Positions 1-7,236 of a DNA stretch of 20,303 bases are shown here, piece by piece. Position numbers and translations under genes: made by a program. Where the stretch lies: positions 1-20,303 of the forward strand of contig DALO01000008.1 of NCBI GenBank assembly GCA_002496805.1, given 5' to 3'. The stretch's first letter is position 1; every line of letters starts with the position of its first letter. Below the pieces are notes generated by a model that saw nothing but the letters and a program-made list of their open reading frames with translations, was not told where the DNA came from and ran no database searches. The stretch is from Methanobacterium sp. UBA353. Lineage in GTDB: Archaea; Methanobacteriota; Methanobacteria; Methanobacteriales; Methanobacteriaceae.

Positions 1-115
1 ACGCAAATTCCCCGGAATAAAAAGAAAAACCACTAAAAAAGCACAAACAGAACTAACACTACAAACAATAGCCCACAACATAAAAATAATACACAAAAAC
101 CTAAACCCACACTAA
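1..115 (+). CDS. Possible transposase C-terminus (partial, enters from the left edge)
   Basis: A frame open from the window edge (first full codon at 2) runs 37 codons to a TAA at 113-115. The peptide is basic, and its end reads KAQTELTLQTIAHNIKIIH. This resembles the C-terminal helix of DDE transposases of the IS1182/IS4/IS5 kind, where a TEFNLxxIAHNLKKI-like segment is common. The start and the catalytic residues lie outside the window, so the family cannot be fixed. Base use is extreme (about 60% A, 25% C, very little G) and unlike every other gene here, which fits a mobile gene. It could instead be a chance open frame in skewed DNA; the IAHNxK motif is the only positive evidence. Confidence 0.45.
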   Translation, partial: RKFPGIKRKTTKKAQTELTLQTIAHNIKIIHKNLNPH

Positions 116-303
116 AAAAACACAAAAAAAACCTGTTAAATATAAAAAAAAACACCACCTCCAACACCAAAAACCATAAATAACACTAAAACTAACGATA
201 ATAATACAAAAAAACATTGAAGAACAACTTCAACTGTAAAAAACCAACAAAAACTTAAATCAAACACAAAAAAAACCAATACATTAATCAACCTAAAAAA
301 AAA
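1..303. mobile_element. A/C-biased segment, probable right end of an insertion element
   Basis: From the edge to about 300 the plus strand is dominated by A and C. Positions 61-300 contain only about six G in 240 bases, and 241-300 contain none. The bias covers both the putative transposase tail and the non-coding stretch after it, then ends near 300-305, where ordinary AT-rich sequence with G and T returns. A 6-bp hairpin (TTGAAG, AACAA, CTTCAA; 217-233) lies inside. No terminal inverted repeat or target duplication can be defined because the left end is outside the window. The non-coding part (116-303) has no convincing ORF. Confidence 0.35.
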
Positions 304-361
304 ATAGATAAATGGGACAATCCCTTGAATAGAATTATTATGAAAAAAGTGCTTAAATTAG

Positions 362-389
362 GTTGAAAATTAGATAAATTATTTTCAAC
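362..389. promoter_or_regulatory. 9-bp perfect inverted repeat upstream of the lipoprotein gene
   Basis: GTTGAAAAT (362-370) and ATTTTCAAC (381-389) are exact reverse complements separated by 10 bases, ending 50 bases before the lipoprotein start. It could be a dimeric-regulator operator or an RNA hairpin in the leader. A smaller repeat GGGA-CAA-TCCC lies just upstream (near 314-324). Function is inferred only. Confidence 0.35.
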
Positions 390-439
390 AATTAAAATCA
401 ATATTGCCCTCAGATGAAAATTATAAGGGAGTTTCAGAG

Positions 440-787
440 ATGGTTAAAAAACAGATGAACATTATAATACTGGTTGGAATTGTAGTTTTGATAACAGCTT
501 CCTCAGGATGCTATTATGGTAGTCTCGATCCTTGGGAAGAGGGAGATATTGATGCTTCTGGTGGTGTAAAATACGAAACATATCCAGAAAGCAGTTCCAA
601 TTCCGACATATGCCCAGAATGTAACGGTGCAGGAGTGGTTGAATGCTACAACTACAGACAAGACATAGAATCATGTGAAGGTACAGGCAGAGTCACTGGC
701 GGACCCACCGAGGGAACCAAATGCCGTATCTGTGATGGTACTGGACAGATCACCTGCCCTAAATGTGGAGGCACAGGAAAGATATAA
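440..787 (+). CDS. Small lipoprotein with DnaJ-type CxxCxGxG zinc motifs
   Basis: The preferred start is the ATG at 440, with ribosome binding site AAGGGAG at 425-431; a TTG at 404 in the same frame has no such site. The product is about 115 residues. It opens with a short basic stretch and a hydrophobic segment ending in ASSGC, a lipobox-like site, so it is probably exported and lipid-anchored. The second half carries CPECNGAG, a degenerate CEGTG, CRICDGTG and CPKCGGTG, the repeat type that binds zinc in the DnaJ cysteine-rich domain. There is no J-domain, so it is not a DnaJ protein. A role in metal or unfolded-protein binding at the cell surface is possible but unproven. It is a single gene ending in a T-rich terminator region. 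Confidence 0.75.
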   Translation: MVKKQMNIIILVGIVVLITASSGCYYGSLDPWEEGDIDASGGVKYETYPESSSNSDICPECNGAGVVECYNYRQDIESCEGTGRVTGGPTEGTKCRICDGTGQITCPKCGGTGKI

Positions 788-802
788 TCCCCACCATATC
801 CC

Positions 803-828
803 TTTTTTAATTCTTTTAAAAGAAAAAA
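803..828. terminator. Bidirectional T/A-run terminator with palindrome
   Basis: A run of six T (803-808), the perfect palindrome TTCTTTTAAAAGAA (811-824) and a following A-run lie between two convergent genes. Archaeal transcription ends at T-runs, so this could serve both strands. The rest of the gap to 920 is AT-rich without a gene. Confidence 0.5.
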
Positions 829-920
829 CAACACATAATTAATCATTAAAATGAGTAAAAGATTCTTAAAACCTTTATAAATCAATGCAAATCCTTATAA
901 AAAAAATAAAAAATCCAGTT

Positions 921-1432
921 TTATTCATACTTTTCATAGCACACAATCTGGTCTAAATCCTTTCTAGGACGTGGATCTGGAGTTTCATCAGCATAGCCCA
1001 ATGTAAACATGGCAGGGACTCTAATATCCTTTGGAATACTTAAGATGTCTTTGACTTTATTTTCATCATAAGCCCCTAACCAGCAAGTTCCCAGACCAAG
1101 CTCCGTGGCCTCTAAAATCATAAAAGATACTGCGATTGACAGGTCAACTGTATAAGCGTATTGTCCACAGGGCATGACCCTTTCAGATTCTGTTGAACAT
1201 GCCACAATGGTTATTGGTGCCTGACCCAAAAATTTCTGCCCATTTGCTGCATCAACCAGTTTATCACGGGTTTCTTGATTTTCCACCACTAAAAATTTCC
1301 ATTCCTGTCTGTTGGCAGCAGATGGCGCAATACGGGCAGATTCTAATATTTTTCCAGTTTTTCATTCTCAACTTCAGTTTCTTTATATCTTCTAATGCTT
1401 TTTCTTTCATTAATTGCTTCAAAAACATCCAT
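921..1432 (-). pseudogene. Nitroreductase-family protein, interrupted by a single-base frameshift
   Basis: Read from an ATG at 1432 the minus strand encodes MDVFEAINERKSIRRYKETE, the usual N-terminus of FMN-dependent nitroreductases with the RxSxRxY-like flavin-phosphate motif. After about 29 residues a TAG stops the frame. One base over, the reading resumes as ILESARIAPSAANRQEW and continues to the end (CYEKYE, stop at 921). Restoring one A in the A5 run near 1350 gives an unbroken protein of about 170 residues, normal for the family. Either the gene is a young pseudogene or the homopolymer was miscalled. The GGGGG at 1441-1445 can act as ribosome binding site. The substrate cannot be read from sequence. 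Confidence 0.8.
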
Positions 1433-1547
1433 CCATAATGCCCCCTTGATTACAATTATATTATTTATCAAATAATAATAAAACACTTTGAAGGAAAAAT
1501 AAAAGAAAAAATGAAAAATAAAAGATTTTAAATAACTTTTTAATTGT

Positions 1548-1640
<93 letters not shown>

Positions 1641-1682
1641 TTTTTCACCTCGATAAGTTCAACAATATATAAAAGTAACTAA

Positions 1683-1754
1683 TAGTATATAAAGTAAGTA
1701 CTGACATTGATCATATATACTTACATTTAGTATACTTAGTACCATATAGTATAT
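1683..1754. promoter_or_regulatory. Divergent promoter/operator region with repeated TAGTATA
   Basis: TAGTATA occurs at 1683, 1728 and 1747. A perfect inverted repeat GTAAGTA (1694-1700) / TACTTAC (1718-1724) has 17 bases between its arms and TGATCA near its centre. The region lies between the cysteine-rich small gene and the HxlR regulator, where a DNA-binding autoregulator would act. Assignment to HxlR is inferred from position only. Confidence 0.4.
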
Positions 1755-1826
1755 CATCATTAGCCAGTCTATAATAGTAATACATACAATGTGATGTCTT
1801 GAAATAAGGAGAAAGGAGATGATCAG

Positions 1827-2159
1827 ATGTCAAATGGCAAAAATCATGAATATATCTGTTCAGTAGAAGTTGCAATTAATGAAATAGGTGGAAAATGGAA
1901 ATCGTTAGTATTATGTTCATTAAAAGATGGTACACTACGATTTAATGAGATAAATAAGAAAATACCAGATATAACTCAGAGAATGCTAACAAAAACCCTT
2001 AGGGAGTTGGAAAAAGATAGGATCATAACCAGAAAGGTTTATCCTGAAGTTCCTCCTAAGGTCGAATACTCACTAACTTCTAAAGGAGAATCTGTATTGC
2101 CAATATTTGATTCTTTGTGCGAATGGGGGAAAAAATACTGCCAACCCGAAGAAAATTAG
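1827..2159 (+). CDS. HxlR-family winged-helix transcriptional regulator
   Basis: This 110-residue protein has the HxlR signature from end to end: Cys11 near the N-terminus, the GGKWKSLVL segment (about 21-29), LRFNEINKKIPDITQRMLTK as recognition-helix region (about 37-56), the wing with VPPKVEYSLT, and a C-terminal LCEWG dimerisation helix. HxlR proteins are dimeric DNA-binding proteins, often responding to aldehydes, quinones or redox stress, in some members through the N-terminal cysteine. The ATG at 1827 follows two purine-rich sites (AAGGAG and AAAGGAG). It is divergent from the small Cys-rich gene and the nitroreductase, which are its likely targets; nitroreductases are frequent HxlR partners. 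Confidence 0.9.
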   Translation: MSNGKNHEYICSVEVAINEIGGKWKSLVLCSLKDGTLRFNEINKKIPDITQRMLTKTLRELEKDRIITRKVYPEVPPKVEYSLTSKGESVLPIFDSLCEWGKKYCQPEEN

Positions 2160-2214
2160 GAAAATTAGTTATTTTATTGATGTTGAAATAATTAAAAACC
2201 AACCAGGATATTAA

Positions 2215-2331
2215 ATGGACATTACTAAACAAAACACTGCAATTGGAACTCCTATTGTTGACCCTGTCATGAAAGATTTATTTGCCATTTCACGGCCATG
2301 GTTAGCTTATTTAGATATTAACAGTTTATAG
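2215..2331 (+). CDS. Unrecognised 38-residue ORF (doubtful)
   Basis: An ATG at 2215 opens 38 codons ending at TAG 2331. A weak AGGA lies about 7 bases upstream. The peptide ends LFAISRPWLAYLDINSL, faintly like the first helix of MarR-type regulators, but too short to be one. It may be a fragment of a decayed gene or a chance ORF. Confidence 0.2.
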   Translation: MDITKQNTAIGTPIVDPVMKDLFAISRPWLAYLDINSL

Positions 2332-2357
2332 TTATGTAACCAACTTTTTTCACCTGA

Positions 2358-2510
2358 AGACATTCATTTGAATCGTTTGTAGTCACTTTGCCACTGATAA
2401 TATGTTTTTTAACTAATGATGAAAACTTCAGAAGAAAATGGGAAAACAGTCGTTTTATATTGTTAGTTTTTATCTTGATCAGCATTACTTTTTCATCAGA
2501 TGAATGCTAA
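2358..2510 (+). pseudogene. Possible remnant of an NRAMP-type metal transporter C-terminus
   Basis: An open frame without a start codon context, preceded by an in-frame TGA at 2355, reads as two hydrophobic segments separated by a charged loop: VVTLPLIICFLTND, then a basic stretch with NSR, then FILLVFILISITFSS. The layout LP...TND...NSR resembles the penultimate loop of NRAMP Mn/Fe transporters (LPxxLI...NDxxxMGxxxNSR), but the MG is missing. With no start and no upstream homology visible it would be a remnant. The similarity is by eye and weak. With the ORF at 2215 it is the only content of the 356-base stretch 2160-2515. Confidence 0.3.
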
Positions 2511-2515
2511 AAAAA

Positions 2516-3280
2516 TCAATTTTTATTTTGTTTAATAATTGTGGCAGCGAAAACAGCCGCACCAAAACCGTTGTCAATATTTACCACTGCGATTCCAGGT
2601 GAACAGGATTGTAACATGGCGTTAAGAGCTGTAAACCCACCGGTACCCACCCCATACCCCACTGATGTAGGAACTCCGATTACTGGCACGTCCACCAGCC
2701 CAGCAACCACTGACGGTAATGCCCCCTCCATTCCCGCCACAACAATAATTACTTTTACATCTTCCTCCAACATTCGCCTGATTTGTGAGAATAAACGATG
2801 AATTCCCGCTACCCCAACATCATAGGATGTTAAAACATCACATCCTGCTTCTTCAGCCACTATACGTGCTTCTTCAGCCACGGGATTGTCTGATGTGCCG
2901 GCGGTGATGATCCCTATCTTTCCCTGTCGTTCTATTTCACTGTCTTTAATGAGTAAAATTCGTGCTTTATTATTGTATTCAACTTTGAAACCTTCTTTGT
3001 GAAGAAATTTAAGGTTTTCTTTGATTTTTAAGTACCTATTTCCTTCCAATCGAGTGACCAGCACTCGCCCCCTGTCTGCACAGTTCTTGATTATCTCCAC
3101 AAGTTCCTGGTCATTCTTGCCTTCTGCAAAAATAGCTTCTGGGAATCCGGTGCGAAGATCACGAGCAGCGTCTAATTTAGCAAAATCCTCCAATTCAGCT
3201 ATTTGCATGGTTTTAAGCATTTTTTCAGCTTTATCTAACGATATGTTTCCATCGATCAGTTCTTGGAGTATTTTCTTCAT
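2516..3280 (-). CDS. larB: LarB: nickel-pincer cofactor biosynthesis carboxylase (PurE-like C-terminal domain)
   Basis: The 254-residue product matches LarB in length and pattern: an N-terminal helical part and a PurE-like domain from about residue 120 with GIITAGTSDNPVAEEA, YDVGVAGIHRL, VAGMEGALPSVVAGL and a C-terminal CSPGIAVVNIDNGFGA. LarB carboxylates and hydrolyses nicotinic acid adenine dinucleotide, the first step to the nickel-pincer nucleotide of lactate racemase. Cys226 in the CSPGI motif corresponds to the substrate-linking cysteine as I recall it. The ATG at 3280 is chosen: GGTAGGGAT precedes it, and a TATATATT at 3302-3309 sits too close for the TTG at 3298 to be used. larC and larE are not in the window, and the gene is divergent from hypF. 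Older annotations call it NCAIR mutase-related; true PurE is less likely. Confidence 0.88.
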   Translation of the reverse strand: MKKILQELIDGNISLDKAEKMLKTMQIAELEDFAKLDAARDLRTGFPEAIFAEGKNDQELVEIIKNCADRGRVLVTRLEGNRYLKIKENLKFLHKEGFKVEYNNKARILLIKDSEIERQGKIGIITAGTSDNPVAEEARIVAEEAGCDVLTSYDVGVAGIHRLFSQIRRMLEEDVKVIIVVAGMEGALPSVVAGLVDVPVIGVPTSVGYGVGTGGFTALNAMLQSCSPGIAVVNIDNGFGAAVFAATIIKQNKN

Positions 3281-3366
3281 ACTATCCCTACCTATCAAAC
3301 TTATATATTAAGCGGGAGTATTAAAAACAATTCTATGAAATCAACTGTAAATTCATATTTTTCACC

Positions 3367-3374
3367 CTATATAC
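3367..3374 (+). promoter_or_regulatory. Candidate TATA box for hypF
   Basis: CTATATAC lies about 65 bases before the hypF start, which predicts a leader of roughly 40 bases. The divergent larB has TATATATT at 3302-3309 about 25 bases from its ATG, implying a very short or absent leader. Confidence 0.4.
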
Positions 3375-3438
3375 TTAATTAATACCCTCCAGAAATTATG
3401 TTTCATGATCAAAAAATGATGAAATTAGGAGTATAAAA

Positions 3439-5754
3439 TTGAAAAAAGCCCATATACTTGTCCAAGGAATAGTACAGGGAGTTGGATTCCGTCCCAATGT
3501 TTACAGGTTAGCCAATGCTAGAAAACTGAATGGATACGTGCGAAATTTAGGTAATGTGGTTGAAATCGTTGTTGAAGGAAGTGAAAATGATATAAAAAGT
3601 TTTTCCAATGATATTAAAACTAAAAAACCACCCATATCCAAAGTTGATTCTGTGAAGATAGAATGGTTGGATGATAGTGGTTCGTCAAATTTTAGTGGTT
3701 TTCATATATTGGAGAGCTCTTCGAACTTTTCTGGTTCTTCTGTGACACCTCCAGATGTTGCCACATGCAATAGTTGCTTGGAAGAAGTGATGAAAAGTGG
3801 TGACCGGCGTTACCATTATCCTTTCATTGCTTGTACTGATTGTGGCCCTCGTTTTACCGTGATCAGTTCAGTTCCTTATGATCGTGAGCGTACCTCTATG
3901 GATGTCTTTCCACTGTGTTCTGATTGTAAAAAAGAATATCAAAACCCCGAAGACCGTCGTTACCATGCTGAAGCATCTTGTTGCCCGGTTTGCGGGCCTG
4001 AAGTTTTCCTTTATGGTGAAGAGAAGATAAGTACAGATAATCCAATCAAAGACGCAGCAAAACTTCTGGATGAAGGAAATATATTGGCAATGAAAGGTAT
4101 TGGGGGTACACATTTAGTGGCAAACACCCTTGATGATCTTCCGCTCATTAATATGCGTAATAAATTGGGTAGGATGAATCAGCCATTCGCTTGTATGTCA
4201 CCAAATATTCAAACAATTCGAAGTTTCGCCGAAGTAACGGATTATGAAGAGGATATTCTCTCATCAAATAACAGACCCATTGTTATTCTTAAAAAAAATC
4301 AAAATTATTATTTGTCCCCCCAAGTTGCACCAGAACTTCATAATTTAGGGGTTATGCTTCCGTACTCTGCCCTACATCACCTTTTATTCACCTACACTGA
4401 CTCACCAGCCTATATAATGACCTCTGCTAACATGCCTGGTGAGCCTATGTTAACTCAGAACCAAGAAATACTTAGTAAGCTGGAAGGTGTTGCTGATTAT
4501 TTCCTCCTGCACAATCGTGAGATTATCAACCGATGCGATGATAGTGTTGTGAGGTTTCGTGGAGGAGATCTGGCATTTATACGTCGTTCAAGAGGTTACG
4601 TGCCTGAACCATATGATTTTTCACAGATCAGCACAGATTTGAATGTTCTGGCCCTTGGACCTGAAATTGATGTGACTTTCTCTCTTCTCAAGGAAGGAAA
4701 ATGCTATGTTTCTCAGCATATTGGAGATACTACCAAATATGAAACTTTCCTTTATCTTCAAGAGGCTATAAACTACATGATGGGAATCACAAGGACTGAT
4801 GATGTTGATGTTGTGACTTGTGATCTTCATCCCCAATTTTTTACCACTAAACTGGCACAAGAATTCGGTGAAAAGTTTCAATGCCCTGTTTTGAAGGTTC
4901 AACATCATCATGCTCATGCTGCAGCATTATCTCTTGATTGGGAAGTGGAAGAACTTATTTGCATAGCAGCTGATGGCGTAGGTTATGGTGCTGATGGAAG
5001 TGCTTGGGGCGGGGAGATATTATACTCTAACAGAATAGAATACGAACGAATGGCAAGTTTAATACCCCATAACATGCCTGGAGGAGATTTGACCACGCGT
5101 TACCCTGCTAGAATGATGATGGCTATGCTTTACCATTATTATGATGAAGATGACCTCCTGGAACTAATGAAGAACGATTATCTTAATTACTTCCCTCATG
5201 GTATAAAAGAAGTGGAAATAGTAGCTAATCAACTAAAAAAGAATTTCAACTTAACAGACACCACCAGTACTGGGCGAATACTCGATGCTCTTGCTGCATC
5301 TCTACAAATTTGTGGGGAAAGAACTTACGAAGGTGAATGTGCCATGAAACTGGAATCTGCAGCTTTCTACGGTGAAGATCGTTTCGATATACCTATCCAA
5401 ATAATTCAACAAGATGGTATGGATGTTTTGGATACTTCTCAGATTCTTTTATCAGTTTTAGAGAAAAAATTGGCAGGAGAAAATGTTAAAGATATAGCAT
5501 GTTCGAGTCAGCGTGCTGTTGCAGAGGGTTTAGCTGAACTTGCAATTTTAGCCGCCGAAAAAAAAGGTATTGATAACATTGGTGGTTCGGGAGGTGTTTT
5601 CTACAATGAAGCCATTAGTATGACCATTAAAAATGTTGTGGAAAATGCTGGTTTTCACTTCCTTCAACATAAAAATAGTTGTGCAGGTGACGGTTCTGTT
5701 TCACTGGGGCAAGCAGTGGTTGCTGCCTTGAAATTCAATGAAAAACTAAAATAA
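3439..5754 (+). CDS. hypF: HypF: carbamoyltransferase for [NiFe]-hydrogenase maturation
   Basis: HypF makes the carbamoyl group that becomes the cyanide ligands of the hydrogenase NiFe(CN)2CO site, using carbamoyl phosphate and ATP and passing it to the HypE C-terminal cysteine. All domains are visible in 771 residues: acylphosphatase domain (1-90; GVGFRP with Arg18, and Asn36), a two-part zinc-finger region with four CxxC pairs (about 110-185), a YrdC-like domain (about 195-385), and a Kae1-like C-terminal domain with VQHHHAHAAA (about 486-495), ADGVGYGADGSAWGGE and GGSGGVFYN. The start is a TTG at 3439 with AGGAG at 3427-3431. The length is normal and nothing is missing. The obvious client is the F420-reducing hydrogenase encoded at 15370-18760. 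Confidence 0.97.
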   Translation: MKKAHILVQGIVQGVGFRPNVYRLANARKLNGYVRNLGNVVEIVVEGSENDIKSFSNDIKTKKPPISKVDSVKIEWLDDSGSSNFSGFHILESSSNFSGSSVTPPDVATCNSCLEEVMKSGDRRYHYPFIACTDCGPRFTVISSVPYDRERTSMDVFPLCSDCKKEYQNPEDRRYHAEASCCPVCGPEVFLYGEEKISTDNPIKDAAKLLDEGNILAMKGIGGTHLVANTLDDLPLINMRNKLGRMNQPFACMSPNIQTIRSFAEVTDYEEDILSSNNRPIVILKKNQNYYLSPQVAPELHNLGVMLPYSALHHLLFTYTDSPAYIMTSANMPGEPMLTQNQEILSKLEGVADYFLLHNREIINRCDDSVVRFRGGDLAFIRRSRGYVPEPYDFSQISTDLNVLALGPEIDVTFSLLKEGKCYVSQHIGDTTKYETFLYLQEAINYMMGITRTDDVDVVTCDLHPQFFTTKLAQEFGEKFQCPVLKVQHHHAHAAALSLDWEVEELICIAADGVGYGADGSAWGGEILYSNRIEYERMASLIPHNMPGGDLTTRYPARMMMAMLYHYYDEDDLLELMKNDYLNYFPHGIKEVEIVANQLKKNFNLTDTTSTGRILDALAASLQICGERTYEGECAMKLESAAFYGEDRFDIPIQIIQQDGMDVLDTSQILLSVLEKKLAGENVKDIACSSQRAVAEGLAELAILAAEKKGIDNIGGSGGVFYNEAISMTIKNVVENAGFHFLQHKNSCAGDGSVSLGQAVVAALKFNEKLK

Positions 5755-5775
5755 TTCATGATCAGGTCTCGTGTT

Positions 5776-5787
5776 TTCATATATGAA
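5776..5787. terminator. Palindrome between convergent genes
   Basis: TTCATATATGAA is a perfect 12-bp palindrome, extendable with one bulge to GTTTT...AAAAC, in the 73-base gap between convergent hypF and the winged-helix regulator. A two-way terminator is a guess from position. Confidence 0.25.
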
Positions 5788-5827
5788 CAAAACAATGATA
5801 AACTAAATTAGGGGAAGAAAAAAATAT

Positions 5828-6322
5828 TTATTTTGGAGGTTCTTCCTCAGTAAACATCACTGGCAAGTTTAAAGAACGAATTTTTAAAGCCCTCTTCCTT
5901 TTATTAACCTGTTTTAAAAGGATTTCTGCGTGTTTTTTGGCTTCATCATAATTTCGGATGAGTTCTTCCAGTTCTGATGAAACATCATCTCCAATCCGGG
6001 ACCGTTCTTCCAACATTTGCAGTTCTTGGAATTCATGACCAGGTGATTTGACCCTTATTCTGCCTTGACTGATGAAAATTTGGAACTCTACATCATTGGA
6101 AATATCATAGTATTTTCTGGGTCTTCCACGTTCAATTTTTTGAAATTCGGAACTAAGGAGACCTGCTTCTTCCATGGCACGTAAATGTTCGATTATGGCT
6201 TTTTGACCAATTTCTAGTTCTCTGGATATTTGGCTGACAAAACGTGGCTCTTCACGTAAAAGGTCCAGTATGTTCCTTCTGGTTTTGCATCCCATAACAT
6301 CCAGCAGTAACTCTAAATCCAT
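5828..6322 (-). CDS. ArsR-type winged-helix regulator, candidate heat-shock repressor (HSR1/Phr-like)
   Basis: The 164-residue protein begins with a winged-helix domain (about 1-90): LLDVMGCKTRRNILDLLREE, FVSQISRELEIGQKAIIEHL as helix-turn-helix, and a wing GRPRKYYDIS. A C-terminal helical, probably coiled-coil, part (about 110-155) follows, likely for dimerisation. It is divergent from grpE-dnaK, the classic place for a local regulator, and the gap carries four palindromes of the kind bound by archaeal HSR1. From the minus-strand TATA at about 6337-6350 the transcript should start almost at the ATG, and no ribosome binding site is seen, so the mRNA is probably leaderless. Its role as chaperone-operon repressor is inference from position, fold and operator. 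Confidence 0.8.
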   Translation of the reverse strand: MDLELLLDVMGCKTRRNILDLLREEPRFVSQISRELEIGQKAIIEHLRAMEEAGLLSSEFQKIERGRPRKYYDISNDVEFQIFISQGRIRVKSPGHEFQELQMLEERSRIGDDVSSELEELIRNYDEAKKHAEILLKQVNKRKRALKIRSLNLPVMFTEEEPPK

Positions 6323-6336
6323 TTTAATACACTTTT

Positions 6337-6350
6337 TATATTTTTTTATA
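6337..6350 (-). promoter_or_regulatory. TATA region of the winged-helix regulator (leaderless transcript likely)
   Basis: On the minus strand an A/T run containing TATAAAAAAATATAAAAA ends about 15 bases before the ATG at 6322. There is no GGAG-like site between. Archaeal spacing of about 25 bases places the transcript start at or next to the start codon. Confidence 0.4.
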
Positions 6351-6496
6351 CTTCAAACAATTCTAATTTCAATTATATCCTGTTACTCTTTAATAATATG
6401 TAACATTTGCCTATCTAAAAAAATTTAGATTGCCTTGTCTTTACCTAAATGTATTATAGTGAAAAAACATTGCAAAAATGGCATTGTAAATTATTA

Positions 6497-6619
6497 TAAC
6501 AATTTGTTATTATAATCATTATTTTCAGAAAGGTTTATATAACCTTAGGTTACTAATAATTTATATAACTTTTGGTTACTATAACCTTGTTTTGTAAAGA
6601 TTTATATAACCATAAGTTA
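6497..6619. promoter_or_regulatory. Four TAAC-N5-GTTA operators overlapping three TATA boxes, grpE-dnaK promoter region
   Basis: The 349-base gap 6323-6671 holds TAACAATTTGTTA (6497-6509), TAACCTTAGGTTA (6540-6552), TAACTTTTGGTTA (6566-6578) and TAACCATAAGTTA (6607-6619). The last three are each joined on the left to a TATA box TTTATATA (starting 6534, 6560, 6601), so a bound protein would cover the promoter. GTTACTA recurs at 6549, 6575, 6616 and 6633, and GGTTACTATAACC (6574-6586) is a second palindrome sharing a half-site. From memory, Archaeoglobus HSR1 binds CTAAC-N5-GTTAG. The TATA at 6601 is best placed for grpE, giving a leader of about 40 bases. Confidence 0.75.
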
Positions 6620-6671
6620 CTATAATGCTAAAGTTACTAAATCTTCCCACCCCTCCATTAAAGGTGAACAA

Positions 6672-7214
<543 letters not shown>

Positions 7215-7236
7215 TGCAAATAAAAGGTGATTATAT

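Noticed and set aside
1..303. CRISPR array or simple repeat in the A-rich region
   Set aside because: No regularly spaced identical units are present, only skewed composition.
2516..3280. PurE (N5-CAIR mutase) of purine synthesis
   Set aside because: The extra N-terminal domain, 254-residue length and CSPGIAVVNIDNGFGA ending fit LarB and not the shorter PurE.
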